From contig NC_068971.1 of NCBI RefSeq assembly GCF_016808095.1, positions 46,870,131-46,934,130 of the forward strand: a stretch of 64,000 nt of DNA, written 5' to 3'. The position numbers were made by a program, and so were the translations under genes. This document shows positions 35,691-48,637 of this stretch, in pieces. This DNA comes from Vigna angularis (lineage: Eukaryota > Streptophyta > Magnoliopsida > Fabales > Fabaceae). The first letter of the stretch is position 1. Every line of letters begins with the position of its first letter. Below the pieces are notes generated by a model. That model had not been told where the DNA came from, searched no databases, and saw only the letters and a program-made list of their open reading frames with translations.

Positions 35691-38407
35691 TGTAACATCC
35701 CAAAAATATAGCAATAAACTATATATTAGAATAATCACATTAATAATAATCCAGAATCAATCTTACACTAGAGTCGATCGTACGCTCATGGCCGAACGAC
35801 TTTACAAAAAAGATTACAAATTTAAGTCGTACAAGATAAGTAAACCTGACCGAACGGTTTACAAAAAAAAAATACTGAACGGTCATTCTTAAAGAAAGGG
35901 AAGGTGATCGAACGACCACCTCATTAACTAGACAAAGGATCGAACGTTCTACTGTTCTATCTTTGCTTCAACTTCTTCCAAATTTTCTTCTTCCAGCGCC
36001 TCTTCCAGCCGCTCGTCTCCTTCTGCTCACATCCACACGGATGATCATTGCAATGACAAGGACGGACGTACAAAACCAGACACGACAGGAAACGAAGGGT
36101 AAGCTTATGTAATTTAATTCATGCATAAACATACATTTCAAATAATCCAACACCAAATAAATTTCAACGTATGTATCATACAAAGCCTATCACTAGACTG
36201 ACTGTCCGGACTGTATGAAATCTGCGTAGCTACAGACGTTCGTGCACCCGGGTGATGTAGTAACTGGAATACTCTCATCAGTTGCCACCCGAGGTTAGTC
36301 CTATTCATCCAAAGTACCCCTAAGGACGGGACCTCCTGCCGTTTCCACACATGACCTACCCTCCTCTACGTGAGGACGAGTACCCACGAAACATCAGGAT
36401 GAACAGCCAACATTAGCTTCCCACAGTCATACTTTACAAATTCCAACATTCATCCATGAGTCGTTCCTCCCTGGAACGCTCGTTCAACTTCACATCATTT
36501 CATTCATATCACATTCTCTTCTTATTTCATTCATAATCATTCTCAATTCCATCTTTCATTATCACTTTTCTCAAATTCATCTTTATTGCCAATAAGTTAA
36601 ATTTCATCTTTGTTCAAAGGTTTATAAAGACACCAAATACCGAACGTTCTATCCTCACTCAGAACGAGGACGAATGCTTGGAACGAGACAGAGAGGTCTC
36701 CAGTTCTAGAATAGAGTAAGACCGAGAGGTTTACTGTCGGTTTGAGAGAGAAACCGAGTGTAATAGATATAGCAAGGAACGAATGAACCGAACGTTCATT
36801 ACAAAGTGAATCAATTATAGGAACTGACTCTTGATAACTCTGACCGAACGCTGAAAAGACCTCGCCAAAGGTTACGACTCTATGCTGGAATCAATCGATA
36901 CAGACACTTCAAGATATTCCAATAATAATACTTAGAAGAATTCTCATGAAGAAATCGAACGCTTATGGATATTTAACTTATTTGATTTTACATCAAGAAA
37001 TCTGAATGCCAGTAAATGACCGAGCATGGCAGAGAAGAAAATTCTATTGAAGTTAGACGAATGTTATTTTTCATCAAGATAGATTATATAAGGAAACGAG
37101 CACGAGCGCTTTGTGTAAGACCGAACACTACTCAGTACGAGCGCTATGTGTAAGACCAAGCACTACTCAGTACGAGCGCTAGGTGTAAGACCGAGCACTA
37201 CTAAACTTATAATAAAAGGCTTGATAAATATAATAAGATACTATCGAAGTAGTGTTTACGAACAACGAAAATATACCATTATATATATATATATATAAAT
37301 TTTGAGTTTATCATAGGATACCCAGATACAACTGTGCTTGGCCGAACGCTCAAGCATAGTATTACCACCCGAGGACGCTCGTCCTCAACTAGGATTCTCT
37401 CCAAATGAAATAATCCCGTTTCAACTAGGTTCACCAGGAAAACCGAACGGTCAATGACCGTTCAGTAACGAACGTACACTTTTATATGAGAAATTTCATA
37501 CCAAACTCATTTATTTTCAAACTCATTTCTTAACATATAGTTTCATAACTTTATACATTTATATCATAATCAACTTTCATACTTCATACAATCCATATCA
37601 TATAAGTTTCATATATTTCATACATCAGACATGGCAACCATCATATATCATATAGTCAATTATCGCAATAATCATACTTCACTTTAATTTAGTAACTCAA
37701 CGAACGTTCATTCAATCCAATCACATCAGTCATCATGCATCAAAATCATTCAATCAACGAAACGAACGTTCAAACATTTCAACAGCATACAAATTAAATT
37801 AAATAAGCTTCCCTTACTTCAGAGCGTGAACGTACGTCCCTCAGACTGGGACTCAGTTCGCTGAACTACGATCCTTTCTACCCTCAACGCTCAACGACTC
37901 TTCGATCCAAAGTAAAACAACAGACCAAACTCGTTCAGAATGAAACTAAGGGCTCATGCAACCAGAACTTGGTTTTCATGTTTACAAGAACGAACGGTTA
38001 AGACAAGAAAACTTACCCGTTCAGAATTTGAAACCAATCGGATCAAACTAAAGCTTGGGACGCCGGAAGTGATCCTACGGTGCCGGAATAGTGATCGGAG
38101 GAGAGAAAGTGAGTGTTTTCTCAGAGAGAAGATGAAGAAGACGTAGAGAGAAGGAGGAGAGAATGGGATCCTTCAGAAATCTGAAAAGTGGGTGCATGCA
38201 GAGAGTGGAGTAGATTTTCTGAAAATCCAAGTTTTGCTCCGCACGTCAGAACGAACGTCCCCTCTTTAGTCGACACCTGTTTTTCACTAACTGATTTTCG
38301 GACCCTCTTCACTTGACACCTGGCGTCTGTCATCTGAGTGTCGAGCCTCCCTCTTGACACGTGAATTCTACTAAGCGATACGTGCGTGGATTTTACTGAT
38401 TCTGACA
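35691..38407 (-). mobile_element. Solo LTR, copy C (2.7 kb)
   Basis: On the plus strand it starts TGTAACATCC and ends TCTGACA, with perfect 5-bp duplications TATAA at 35686-35690 and 38408-38412. Interior blocks align with copies A and B in the same order. About three repeat units lie near 37097-37200, and a short (TA)n lies near 37279. No internal domain is left. The perfect flanks show it inserted independently of copy B, not by duplication of the region. Confidence 0.93.
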
Positions 38408-38412
38408 TATAA

Positions 38413-39079
38413 AAACAAAAAAGCTTTTCATACTCATAATTTATGATTAGATAATAGTATTTAACTATGGTATATATAATTTATTCTAGGCTTAGTGTAA
38501 TTTGATTTCGATAGTTTTGGTTTCCTTATTTTTTTTATATAATTTTTTCTTTCAATTCTTTTAAAAGTTGAATTTGGTCCTTATGTTATTAACATGTAGA
38601 TACCATGCATCAATTCGTGGATTTTTTAATTTATTAAAAAACATAAATCATACTTGCTAATAACAATTGTGATATTGTCAAAGAAACATGAGACGACTAT
38701 AACTTGGTATGTTATAGTTTATATTTTCTAAAATTAAAATATTAAAAAATAAATAAATAGTTTGAAAAAATTAAAAATCTTATGAATTGATATGTTACGG
38801 GCATTGATATCCATTTAAATAGAACAGTTTTAAAAAAAATTAATAGAATAAATTAAATCTAAAAAATATTAAAAAGACCAAAATAAATGAAACTAAAAAA
38901 TTAGAAAACTAAATAACTAATTAATACAAAATCAGAAGGCATTAAAGTTATTTAAAGAAAATCCCATTTACCAGAATACAATTTATTTTCTTATGCAACT
39001 AGAAAGGAGAGAAAAGCAAATTGCACATAATTTATAGTCCACTTATTGTAATGAGAATCATTTATTCGAAATAGTGATT
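38413..39079. other. Spacer downstream of dehydrogenase copy 2
   Basis: AT-rich. A loose inverted pairing between about 38515-38600 and 38870-38925 suggests a degraded foldback element. TTTATT at 39061-39066 reads AATAAA on the minus strand, 14 bases after the copy 2 stop, and could serve as its poly(A) signal. Confidence 0.4.
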
Positions 39080-40571
39080 TCAGGTAATTCTCATGGTGGG
39101 TTGAAATCCATTCACTGTTAATCCTCCATCAACACAGATAACCTGTCCAGTGATGTAAGAAGCTGCTGGCAAGCAAAGGAAAGTCACCAACGATGACACT
39201 TCTTCTGCTTCTGCTATACGCTTGATTGGTGTACGGGACATTATTTCATCCACAAACTTTTCATCTTTCAACAACTACCAAAAAAAATAAATAAAAAAAG
39301 TTAGAACAAATTCACCACATCATGTAACACAGATAAACACTATTTTGTATTCTATTTATTTAGGTTAAGAAATAGACTGATGTCTGACTCAAATCTATAA
39401 AAGCGACCTAGCAACAACAAATCTCATTAAAATCAATTTTATCTTATTGTACCATATAAGAAGTTAACTTATTTCTAAATTCAACTCTACAATATTAATA
39501 TTAGACTTATTATATAAAGGAAAACAGCCAAGAGAAATTACATGTTCAACAAGCGGAGTCCTAGTAGCCCACGGTACAACACAGTTGCTCCTTATGTTGT
39601 CTTTTGCCCATTCACATGCCAGATCTTTTGTAAGCTGATTAATTGCAGCTGCAATTCAGTAGAGCAAAATTGTAAATATATTTATTTCTTTGTGATAAAA
39701 TTTCAACGATCACATGTTCATGAAAGAAAAAACCTGATGATGACACTCACCTTTGCTTGCTGCATAGACAGCTCCAGTACCCAAGCTGACCACACCAGCC
39801 ACAGATGAAATGAACACAATGCTTCCATTTCCAGATTCTTTCAGAAGAGGATATGCAAGTTGGCACAGATGGAATGAGGAGTCTAAATTAATTGTCATCA
39901 GCTGTGAGTATTCTTCAGCACTGTACTCAATTGTTGGCTTTCTAAAGTTTGTTCCAACGTTGTTTACCTAAAATAAAACAAAACTCATGCATACTTATGA
40001 TTAATGAATAAAACATATCTAACTATAAACAGTATAATTCCTTCTTCATTGTTGTATCTACCATGAGGCTGTGCATTAATACATTTTCTTTTCTACTTAA
40101 CAAGACTTGTAAATACAATATAATCAAATGCATGAACATTATGAGTAGAACAAACTGACATAGATGTTAAGCTTGCCATTGAAGGTGGATGCTACTTCCT
40201 GAATAAGATTCTCTCTCTGAGGAGGCGAGGACACGTCACACACCGATCCAGTAACCTGAAAGCCTTCACTCTGCCACTCTTCTAAGCACTTGTCGAGCTC
40301 CGTTTGGGTCCTTGAACAAGTATGCACAGCCGCGCCAAACGTGGCCAAGTCACTCACTATGGCGTGTCTAAAAAACAGTTTGAAACAAATGAATCATCAG
40401 ACCAAAACAAAGTGAAATGAACAATCAAAAAGAGAAAGTATGTTGAGATGATCTAGAAAGAAAGATGAAAACCAACCCGATCCCGCGAGTGCCGCCGGTG
40501 ACAAGAGCCGTCATTCCTCTGAGAGACCATCTTCCTCCTCTCTTACTTCTGCTGATTTCTGGCTCTGTCAT
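39080..40571 (-). CDS. Tropinone-reductase-like short-chain dehydrogenase, copy 2 (273 aa)
   Basis: Minus-strand exons are 40571-40477, 40367-40160, 39967-39751, 39648-39542 and 39274-39080: the same five lengths as copy 1, so the pair arose by tandem duplication. Visible: canonical cofactor loop TGGTRGIG at 25-32, [19 protein letters not shown] with Ser156, YAASK with Tyr169/Lys173, and [10 protein letters not shown] near the end. The family reduces small carbonyl compounds with NADPH; the substrate is not predictable. Introns are compact (intron 2 is 192 bp). Both genes point the same way, with solo LTR C between them. Start chosen by alignment with copy 1. Confidence 0.93.
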
Positions 40572-40650
40572 TTTTTTTCTGTTTTTTTTTTCTCTAGAAG
40601 CGCGTTTGGAGATTGATAATTGAAATTTTCTTAATGTTCACCGTGATCTA

Positions 40651-40660
40651 TATTATATAG
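40651..40660 (-). promoter_or_regulatory. TATA box candidate for dehydrogenase copy 2
   Basis: CTATATAATA on the minus strand, about 80 bases upstream of the start codon at 40571, a normal distance for a plant TATA box. Confidence 0.5.
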
Positions 40661-41360
40661 TTAAACATTCAATAAGAACATAGCCTAGACAATAAATGCA
40701 CCTTTTGAAAGTGATTTTTTAAGTAGAAACTTGTTTTGACTTGATGCACTGCAATACAGATAGAGAACAGGACCATGGCTGCTTCTAACACAATTAGTGA
40801 GAGCCACCTTTGTGGAAAAGACACCCACCTAGAATACTGTAATCTTAATATTATAACTGTTTAGTGTTGGATTTTATTGACTTGCACAGTAGTTTAATTT
40901 TTTGGAATTTTCTTCTGTTTATGTTTTTAAATTTTCTTTGTAACTTTTGGTTAATTATATTATTTATCGCCACAGGCATTTAATTTTCACAAAACATAAA
41001 GAATAAATATTTTATAATTACCCATATTTGATTGGAGTGAAATTACATTATTGCTTTAGATCATTCTTAATTGTTGACTTTATATTGAATATAGCTTCTA
41101 GGTTCACAATAAATTATTTCTTTATTTAATTTGTGTTTATGTTACTATTATTTTATTGGTATCTATAGTCTTCTTTCTAGTTATTTCTCAATTATACTTT
41201 TAAAAATAATTTAATATATAAGGCGATAATTTTATATTATTATACGTTGATTTGTGAATAAGATTATACACTTAATAATGAGTTTAGCTTTTATATTTCA
41301 AATTGGCAGATAATATCTTGACACAACAAAAATATCCGTAGGATAATTTAATAATTAATA
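40661..41360. other. Upstream region of dehydrogenase copy 2
   Basis: AT-rich promoter-side sequence. No further gene seen. Confidence 0.45.
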
Positions 41361-43166
41361 TGTAATATCTTAGTATAAATTACTAAACAAAACATCATAT
41401 ATTATGATAATACGTAAGAGATAGATAAGAACCATACAAAACATTTATCTAGATTAAAAATGTACAAGGTCTCAAAAAACTAATAAATTTCTCTAAAAAT
41501 AAAAACTACTATACAGTATCTAGCTAAACCTAACATATCACTCGTTAGCATCATTGGTCTCTATAACAACATAAAAACACAACTCATCTTCTACTCACAC
41601 CAACAAGTGATGGTAAGTTAGTAAAAGAAAATTTCATAAACAATTTAAAATATCACATATTAGTTCAACATTTATAACATTCTATCAATCATACAAACAT
41701 ATAAGAAGTTGACTTACTTGGACAAATGCTTTGACAACTAAGACCAAAAGTTCAGGGTAAAGACCTCTTGTCATTCTTTCTCACCTCATTCATCTTTATA
41801 TAAGTTGAATGATTAGTAGTATATCGAGATGCCTACTTTAGAATCCCCATATGTCAAAGCACACACTAACAACATCACCATCAATTCCTCATTGGATTGG
41901 TTCCAACCATTCACATATCATATTATAAACCAACCATTATTTTCACATTCACATAATCACACACATTAAACACATTATAAGAAGTATATAAAAATTTAGT
42001 TAAAATTATGATATTTTCACTCAACCACCAGATCTGCTCACTCAGCTGAAGCATTATCGCTCACCCACCATATTTGCTCGCTTAACTAATAGTGCATGAC
42101 AGCACACTCAATCAGCAACCAAATATGTTTGCTTTGCAAGAAAACCATTGGAACTTACAAATTTAAAATCTCCCAAAAGTCGTCAGCAAGTATATTTTTG
42201 TCCATCAAGTATATTCTTGCCCAGCAACCATCAAGTCTATGAACCCTTTGATTTTGGTTTTGCTTAACAAGACTTTTTTCGCTTCGCAACCATTAAGTCA
42301 GTAGCTCTCTGATTTTGACTTCGTCCAACGAGTATATGCTCGTTCAACAAGTCAACGTAATCATGTATAACAAAATTTTGCATATTTATGTCATTACAAG
42401 TTTGCAAAACCACTCTAACACCAATCACGAATGCTCAAACCAATTATTTCTCAATCATATACATTTCAACATTATAATTCACTTCAAATACAAGTTCAAT
42501 CATTCAATCATAGTAGAGTTTTAATCACATTATTTTTAATTGCAATTAAAGCTTCCTAATTCAACTTAACAGATCATATATCACCAAACAACTCAGTTAC
42601 ACAATCTAACTAACATACAAGCATACAAGCATTAATCAAAACTTGTCTATTAGCTAAAATCAGAGTAACTAGCATTCCTTAGTAGTTAGATGACCAAACG
42701 ACTCTAAAGACCTTAAAACATCTCCCATAGCTCCAAGAACCCTATCTACTTCTAAACATGATCATGACATACCATCAAGACCACTAATCAACAGAGAGTC
42801 TTATAGAAGACTCAGATGGCACGAGCGATTAAAATAATTAATATACATGAAAAAATGCATAAATTAAGGAAAAATAGCATAAATCAACTTACTCTTCACA
42901 TAAATGGATCAGATAGACTTGAAGATCTCGCCTCAAGAATCTCTTAGACGAACTTTAATCATTAAACAAACAAAAATGTAGTTAGAAAACTTAGAAGAAG
43001 ATATAAAACTCTTAGAAATTTTTTTAGAGAAATAATATGTTTTTAGATAATAAAACTCACAAATATAAATTTTATTTATATTTTTAAACTTTTAATATTA
43101 AAATAACTGAATCGTTATTTAAAACACTTTATCACGTATAAAACATGATTTTCTAGGCTTTTACCA
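41361..43166 (+). mobile_element. Probable old solo LTR, second family, copy 2
   Basis: Candidate limits TGTAATATC at 41361 and TTTTACCA at 43166, with flanks TAATA/TAAAA (four of five match). It shares order and phrases with 17520-19614: repeated GCTCAC/GCTCGC text in the middle, then CTAATCAACAGAGAGTC and AGAAGACTCAGA, then a similar tail. No coding internal region. Boundaries are tentative. Confidence 0.5.
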
Positions 43167-44065
43167 TAAAATATTTTAATTAATTTTGTAAATATTAAAC
43201 AAATTAAAAAAGATTTAAAATGAAAAAGTTGTTTAAAAAGAATAAAATTTTAAATTAAATAGAATGAAGAGAAAAAAAATCTTTTAAATTACATAATAAG
43301 TTAAATATTATCGTACGTATACCTGTACAATCGATGCAAAATTTTCCGATCCATATATATTCAAACAAATTCGAGAAAGAGTTTGCCTCTTATTATTTGT
43401 ATGCATATTTAATTGTTGTTTTATGAATTATACCCATGTTGTTTTATGAAGTTCCATATGGACCTTAAATGAATTGGAGTTTACACTTTGTTACATTATA
43501 TATAGTTATGTAAGTTAATTATAGTTTTTAAATTGGAGACTGATTTCAAATTAATAATAATTCAAATTCTTAAATTAATTTATAACTTTTTACTAATAAT
43601 AGAAAGTAATTTAAATAATAATAATTTTTAGTTTATAAAATTATGTCTAATTTAATCAATATAATAATAAATTATTTTTTGTTTATAATAATTTTTTTAG
43701 TATTAAAATATAAATAAATTTAAACTAGTAAAACATTAGTGGTTTTTTTTTTCAAATTAACCGTTTTTTATTTTATCATTCTATATAAATTTATCACTTT
43801 TTAAATTAAATAAATATAAATCATTTCCAAATGAACAATTATCTTTTCTAGTCATGCTTATAAAGTAATTTTTTGAAGTTAAATTATTTGTGGGAAGCAT
43901 ATATTTTGCGGTAATGTTTCTAATCATGATGATAGAAATTTTAAGATTAAAAATCATAGAAGAATTTGCTTTGAAATGAGAAAGAAAAAGGCTTGAGATA
44001 TTACATTATCCACATGCCAGATGGTACCTATCACAGTTGCATCTGCGTGGGTGTGACTGCAAGAA
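43167..44065. other. AT-rich spacer and promoter side of the lumenal protein gene
   Basis: No gene in the first 800 bases. The last 100 are of more balanced composition, as expected for a promoter or 5' UTR; no clear TATA box was picked out. Confidence 0.4.
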
Positions 44066-46704
44066 ATGGCTCTTGTTCTGAAGGTCTCCTTGTGTTCCAC
44101 TTCTAAGCCACATCTTTCTCTCTCAAACTCCAATTTCAAACCCACTACTCTTTTTCATCTTCCTCTTCTGGTTCGTATACTCTACCTATTACCTATTTCT
44201 CTCTTATTCATCTTCAACACCGTAATTCTCTTAGCTTCGTTTCACAGGGATTCAACGCAAAGCAAACTCGCCAACCATCTCAGAAACTCGCATTTCCATT
44301 GGGTGAGTCTGTGTCTGGTGCCACCCTCGTGGCTCTCCTCTCTGCCTCTTTCATCTTTGTTGATCCCGCACTTGCATTCAAGGTAATCAATAACTCAACA
44401 TTTTATAGTTTATCGATAAGAATTTTGAACCCCAGTTATTCAAGTTAAAGGCTTTTTGAGTTCATGAATGATGGGTATGGAGAATTCAGGGTGGAGGTCC
44501 ATACGGGCAAGAAGTGACACGGGGACAAGATCTCACTGGGAAGGACTTCAGTGGCAAGACTCTGATCAAACAAGACTTCAAAACGGTGTAACTTTTTATT
44601 TTCCCCTTTGTTTTTAATTTTCAAAGGAGTTTACTTTTAATGCATTTTATCTTTCAACATAGTTTTTTTTAAATCAAATTAACTTTTAAGGTAATTATTA
44701 TAAATAAAACAATCTTGTCGAACATAACAATCCATAATTGTATGACATTCTAATTAAATTCAAGATAATTTCTGTACTGCAAAGATTTTTACATTCTTAA
44801 CTAATTAATGATCGGGATAATCTTGAATTTAAGTAGTTTCTGTATGAAGTTCATAAACTTACCTATGATAATGTCTAATTGAATCGTAGTATAAAAACTT
44901 TTTACACTGCAAGTGCAAAATTTATTTTCTCATTAAACTCTGTTTAAAACTAAACTGATTTGAAATTTGATGATGGAGTCATTCAAATGTGTGCTTTTGA
45001 TCAAAATTTAATAAGTTAACTAACGTTGCCTGGTACAGTCCATACTGAGACAAGCCAATTTTAAAGGTGCAAAGTTAATAGGTGCTAGCTTCTTTGATGC
45101 TGATTTAACAGGTTTGTCCAACACTTCATGTTATAATAATGAATGTAATGTAAACATTTCGAATCCTGTTTACCGTTCACATTTATATTCTCTCCCCCAT
45201 CTGCTGTCTTTGTCAGGTGCTGATCTTTCGGATGCTGATCTTCGAAATGCTGATTTTTCCCTGGCTAATGTGACGAAGGTAATTGTTGTTTTGTGTGTAT
45301 TGTGCTCACATCAACCCAAAATTTTACGTAATGGGAGTGATCAAACATAGGGAAATAGTGTGAGTGGAGGGTAGATGATTAATCCTCAAATTTCTCAACA
45401 TCTGATTAACTGTTTCCTCATCCCGTCCTTTTGTTATATTATTAGAAGAGAAATTACAAATGTTTCAAATAGATACAGAGAAAACGGGATACTAAATGAC
45501 CAAATGGAAATATGAGGGATATTAGTGAATGCACACGAACATGTTCTAAAAGAAATCACTAGTAAAGAACGTGAACACGTCCAATTATAACATAGAAGGT
45601 GCAATCAAGTTAACTTATATGATGCATCATTAACATAATTGTTAGCCATCTGCAATCAGACAGAATGATAAATTGCATATGGATAGAATCAGACGGGAAA
45701 CGATTAACAACTTCAAATTTTCTTATAATTGTTACCCAGTCCACTTTAATTGACGAATTTCTTTTTGGTTCTGTTCTGCATACCACTTTCTGCAGGCAAA
45801 CTTAAGCAATGCTAACTTGGAAGGTGCACTTGCAACAGGAAATACTTCTTTTAAGGGATCAATTATTACAGGTGCTGGTATGTAATACCACTTAAACTAG
45901 AATGTGCTACTATTTCGCTTCAAGGGAAATATGGATGTAAAAGAGTGTGCTTCTGATGATAGCTTTCAATTCATTAAAATTCCTGCATTGATATTGGCTG
46001 GTGATTAGTTTACTAATCTATAGTTCCAAACCTGCCCAGTTAGAGAGAAAGAAGAAAACATATAATGGAGGAAAAACAATGGGAAGCAAGTTTGTCTGCA
46101 AAATCCATGAATATGTCTATGAACTTTACAAAGACAAATTATATTCTCCTTGACAATGGCACTGTGCTTCCATTTGTCATGATCTCACCCTGTTTTAGTT
46201 TGTATTTTTTTATGAAATATGTCCATCACTAGTAAATCTGCCGGAAATTTTTTAATACTCAACATGCAGTTCAGATATTAGAATATAGATTAGTCGTTTG
46301 TGTAGAAATTAGTACAGTGCACCTGCATAAGTTTGGTTTCTGTATGAGAAGTAATCATGGAAACTTACGATATGTTTGAGCTGATGTAATAACTGAACCT
46401 GTAAATGTAATGTTAAGAGCGTAAATAAACTTTGTTAAGACACGATGACACCACAAGAGTAAAAATTTACATCTTCATTTGATGGTTTGCTTATTGTTTT
46501 GGTTGGAATCAGACTTCACGGATGTACCACTAAGAGAAGATCAACGTGAATACCTCTGCAAAGTTGCTGATGGGTAAGATTATATACATAAATTAAGATT
46601 GTTTTATTGTCTGAAGATGCTTCATCTGTAACGAAGTTGTTTCTGGTAACAGAGTGAACCCAACAACTGGAAATGCTACGCGTGATACATTGTTCTGCAA
46701 TTAG
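44066..46704 (+). CDS. Thylakoid lumenal 15 kDa pentapeptide-repeat protein (TL15-like, 8 exons, 221 aa)
   Basis: Exons are 44066-44170, 44248-44382, 44490-44585, 45039-45111, 45217-45278, 45796-45877, 46513-46573 and 46653-46704 (666 nt). The protein resembles Arabidopsis At2g44920. Residues 1-35 are Ser/Thr-rich as in a chloroplast transit peptide. A hydrophobic stretch at about 59-74 ends in ALA (76-78), a lumenal processing site, leaving a mature part of 143 aa, near 15 kDa. From about 100 to 190 runs a series of pentapeptide repeats (A-D/N-L/F-x-x), such as ADLTGADLSDADLRNADF, predicted to fold as a right-handed beta-helix. The tail has two Cys (CKVADG and the terminal LFCN). The molecular function of this family is not established. 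All junctions are GT-AG and in frame. Confidence 0.95.
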
Positions 46705-48480
46705 TATTCCATTGCTGACATTGCTGAAGAAGACTCACTCCAAGACCTTCAAAATATATGCACTAAATATTTGTATCTCCATTATCCTCTGTGCGGTCTG
46801 TGAAGTTGTCAGCTTGGCATGTTGTTGGAATCTTGTAATACAAAGCAACAAAATCTAGACTATTCCAAATTTCCATTCACCATACAATTGACAATAAGAT
46901 TGTGATGTAACGCTCTTAACCATACCTATTTGTTTCACATAGCTCAACTCCTTTCATCTATAGTATAATAATACACTGAGGAATACATGGAGTGGCCTTG
47001 AGCAAGACTTAGGGTCAATTTTGAATAAATTTCTTAATCGAAAAAAAAAAAGTTAGTTTTTTGGTAAGCTAAAATTAGTTTTATTTATGTGTACGATAAT
47101 TTATTTCATATAATTTTTCTGACTTTTTTAACATGTGCATATACAAATTTTAATATATGAAAAAAAAAATATTTTCTCTCCTAAAATATATAAAAAAAAG
47201 TTTTGTTCAAATTTACCCATAAGACAATGAAATGGATTGAAAAGATATACGTGAATATGATTGCAAAATATAGAAGTAAAACTAGATATAAAGGAGTTTG
47301 ACACTTCAAAGAATATTGTGAAAAATGATGTTCGATAGGATTGTGTTGCCTAACTAAAATAGGTCTCCAATTCATACATTATCAATCACAAACTGGTAAG
47401 TTGTTGTACATGTTCATTTGTAAGTTCTATGTTTGGCATGAAGCACTATTATTATTCAGCAACCAAATGTTATACTAGTTTCTCCTTCTTCCTTTCTGAC
47501 AGAAAAGCTTCACTCAGAAAACGTATTTAAAGGTGTTGTGAAATGTCCACACCCATTTTTCACCACCCTAAATTATGAGACAAAGGGAGATCACCAAAAG
47601 AGGAATACACACATTCCATTGCATGGAAAAAGAAATGACATACAATATTCACCCATGTATGTCCATGCCATACAGGAGTCTTAACAAGTCATAGACTTCG
47701 AGTATTGCGACCTTGTTTTTTGTTTGCCACACTATGTTACCATTTGATTCTTATCCTAGTAATTGAGTTTTCTGTTCCAATAGAGATCCCCCCCCCCCCC
47801 CCAGGCTGTTAAACATCAACATTAAAAAAAACATTTCAACATGTTTTAAGCTTTACGTTTACATCACTGATATATTTTTTTTCTTGTAAGAAAATACGAA
47901 ATCTACTTATTGAGCACTTGGGAACATTTCATAAAAATATGAATTAATTCAATTATTTAAGCATTAGATATTATCTTTGTAATTTATGCATATCAAATTT
48001 TACATAAATGAGTCGTTTACTTATATTGTAACTAATATATTATTGATCAGAGTAAAATCCGATAAAATATCAATTAACCTTTTAGTATATGAAATGTATA
48101 AACTTAATCTATTTTATATATAAAAAAAATCATTTCGACTATTACATTGGTTTCATATTGAATGAAGCCAGAATACAGTACCACAAGTACAAAAATTCGA
48201 CTCTTAATATCAATTGTTCTTTTAATATATGCCCAAAAAAAATCATCGTAAATCTTTCATAATTTAGAAAAAAAAATACTCACTGAAATTATCTTCTGAC
48301 ACTCTAGAAAGCCAGCCATTGAACTAAACAAACTTGTTCCTGCTCAGACTTAATAGCCAGGTTCCACTTCACACCTCACACTATGTTTCTCTTCTTTTTT
48401 AGCCTTGCATGCAGCAAGAAGCAAGAAGAAAGAAGCAAGATGAGCTAATAAAGAAAGGAGGCACTGGCACAACGGTAAAT
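46705..48480. other. Spacer between two convergent genes
   Basis: Holds the 3' region of the lumenal protein gene (possible AATAAA at about 47023) and AT-rich DNA. A run of 15 C lies at 47788-47802. No gene seen. Confidence 0.5.
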
Positions 48481-48486
48481 TTTATT
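48481..48486 (-). terminator. Poly(A) signal candidate of the DUF1644 gene
   Basis: TTTATT on the plus strand is AATAAA on the minus strand, about 150 bases past the stop at 48638. Confidence 0.5.
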
Positions 48487-48637
48487 TCAAGCTCAATCGT
48501 TCAGAATCCCTGGGAAGTATGGCAGAAATATTAAATATACTGATAAACAATCAATATCCGACGTGTATTCATGACCATTCTGGAAAGGCAGAAAAGGGTG
48601 AGAGAAGAGCAAGCCAGTATCATCAATGATTTGCAAG

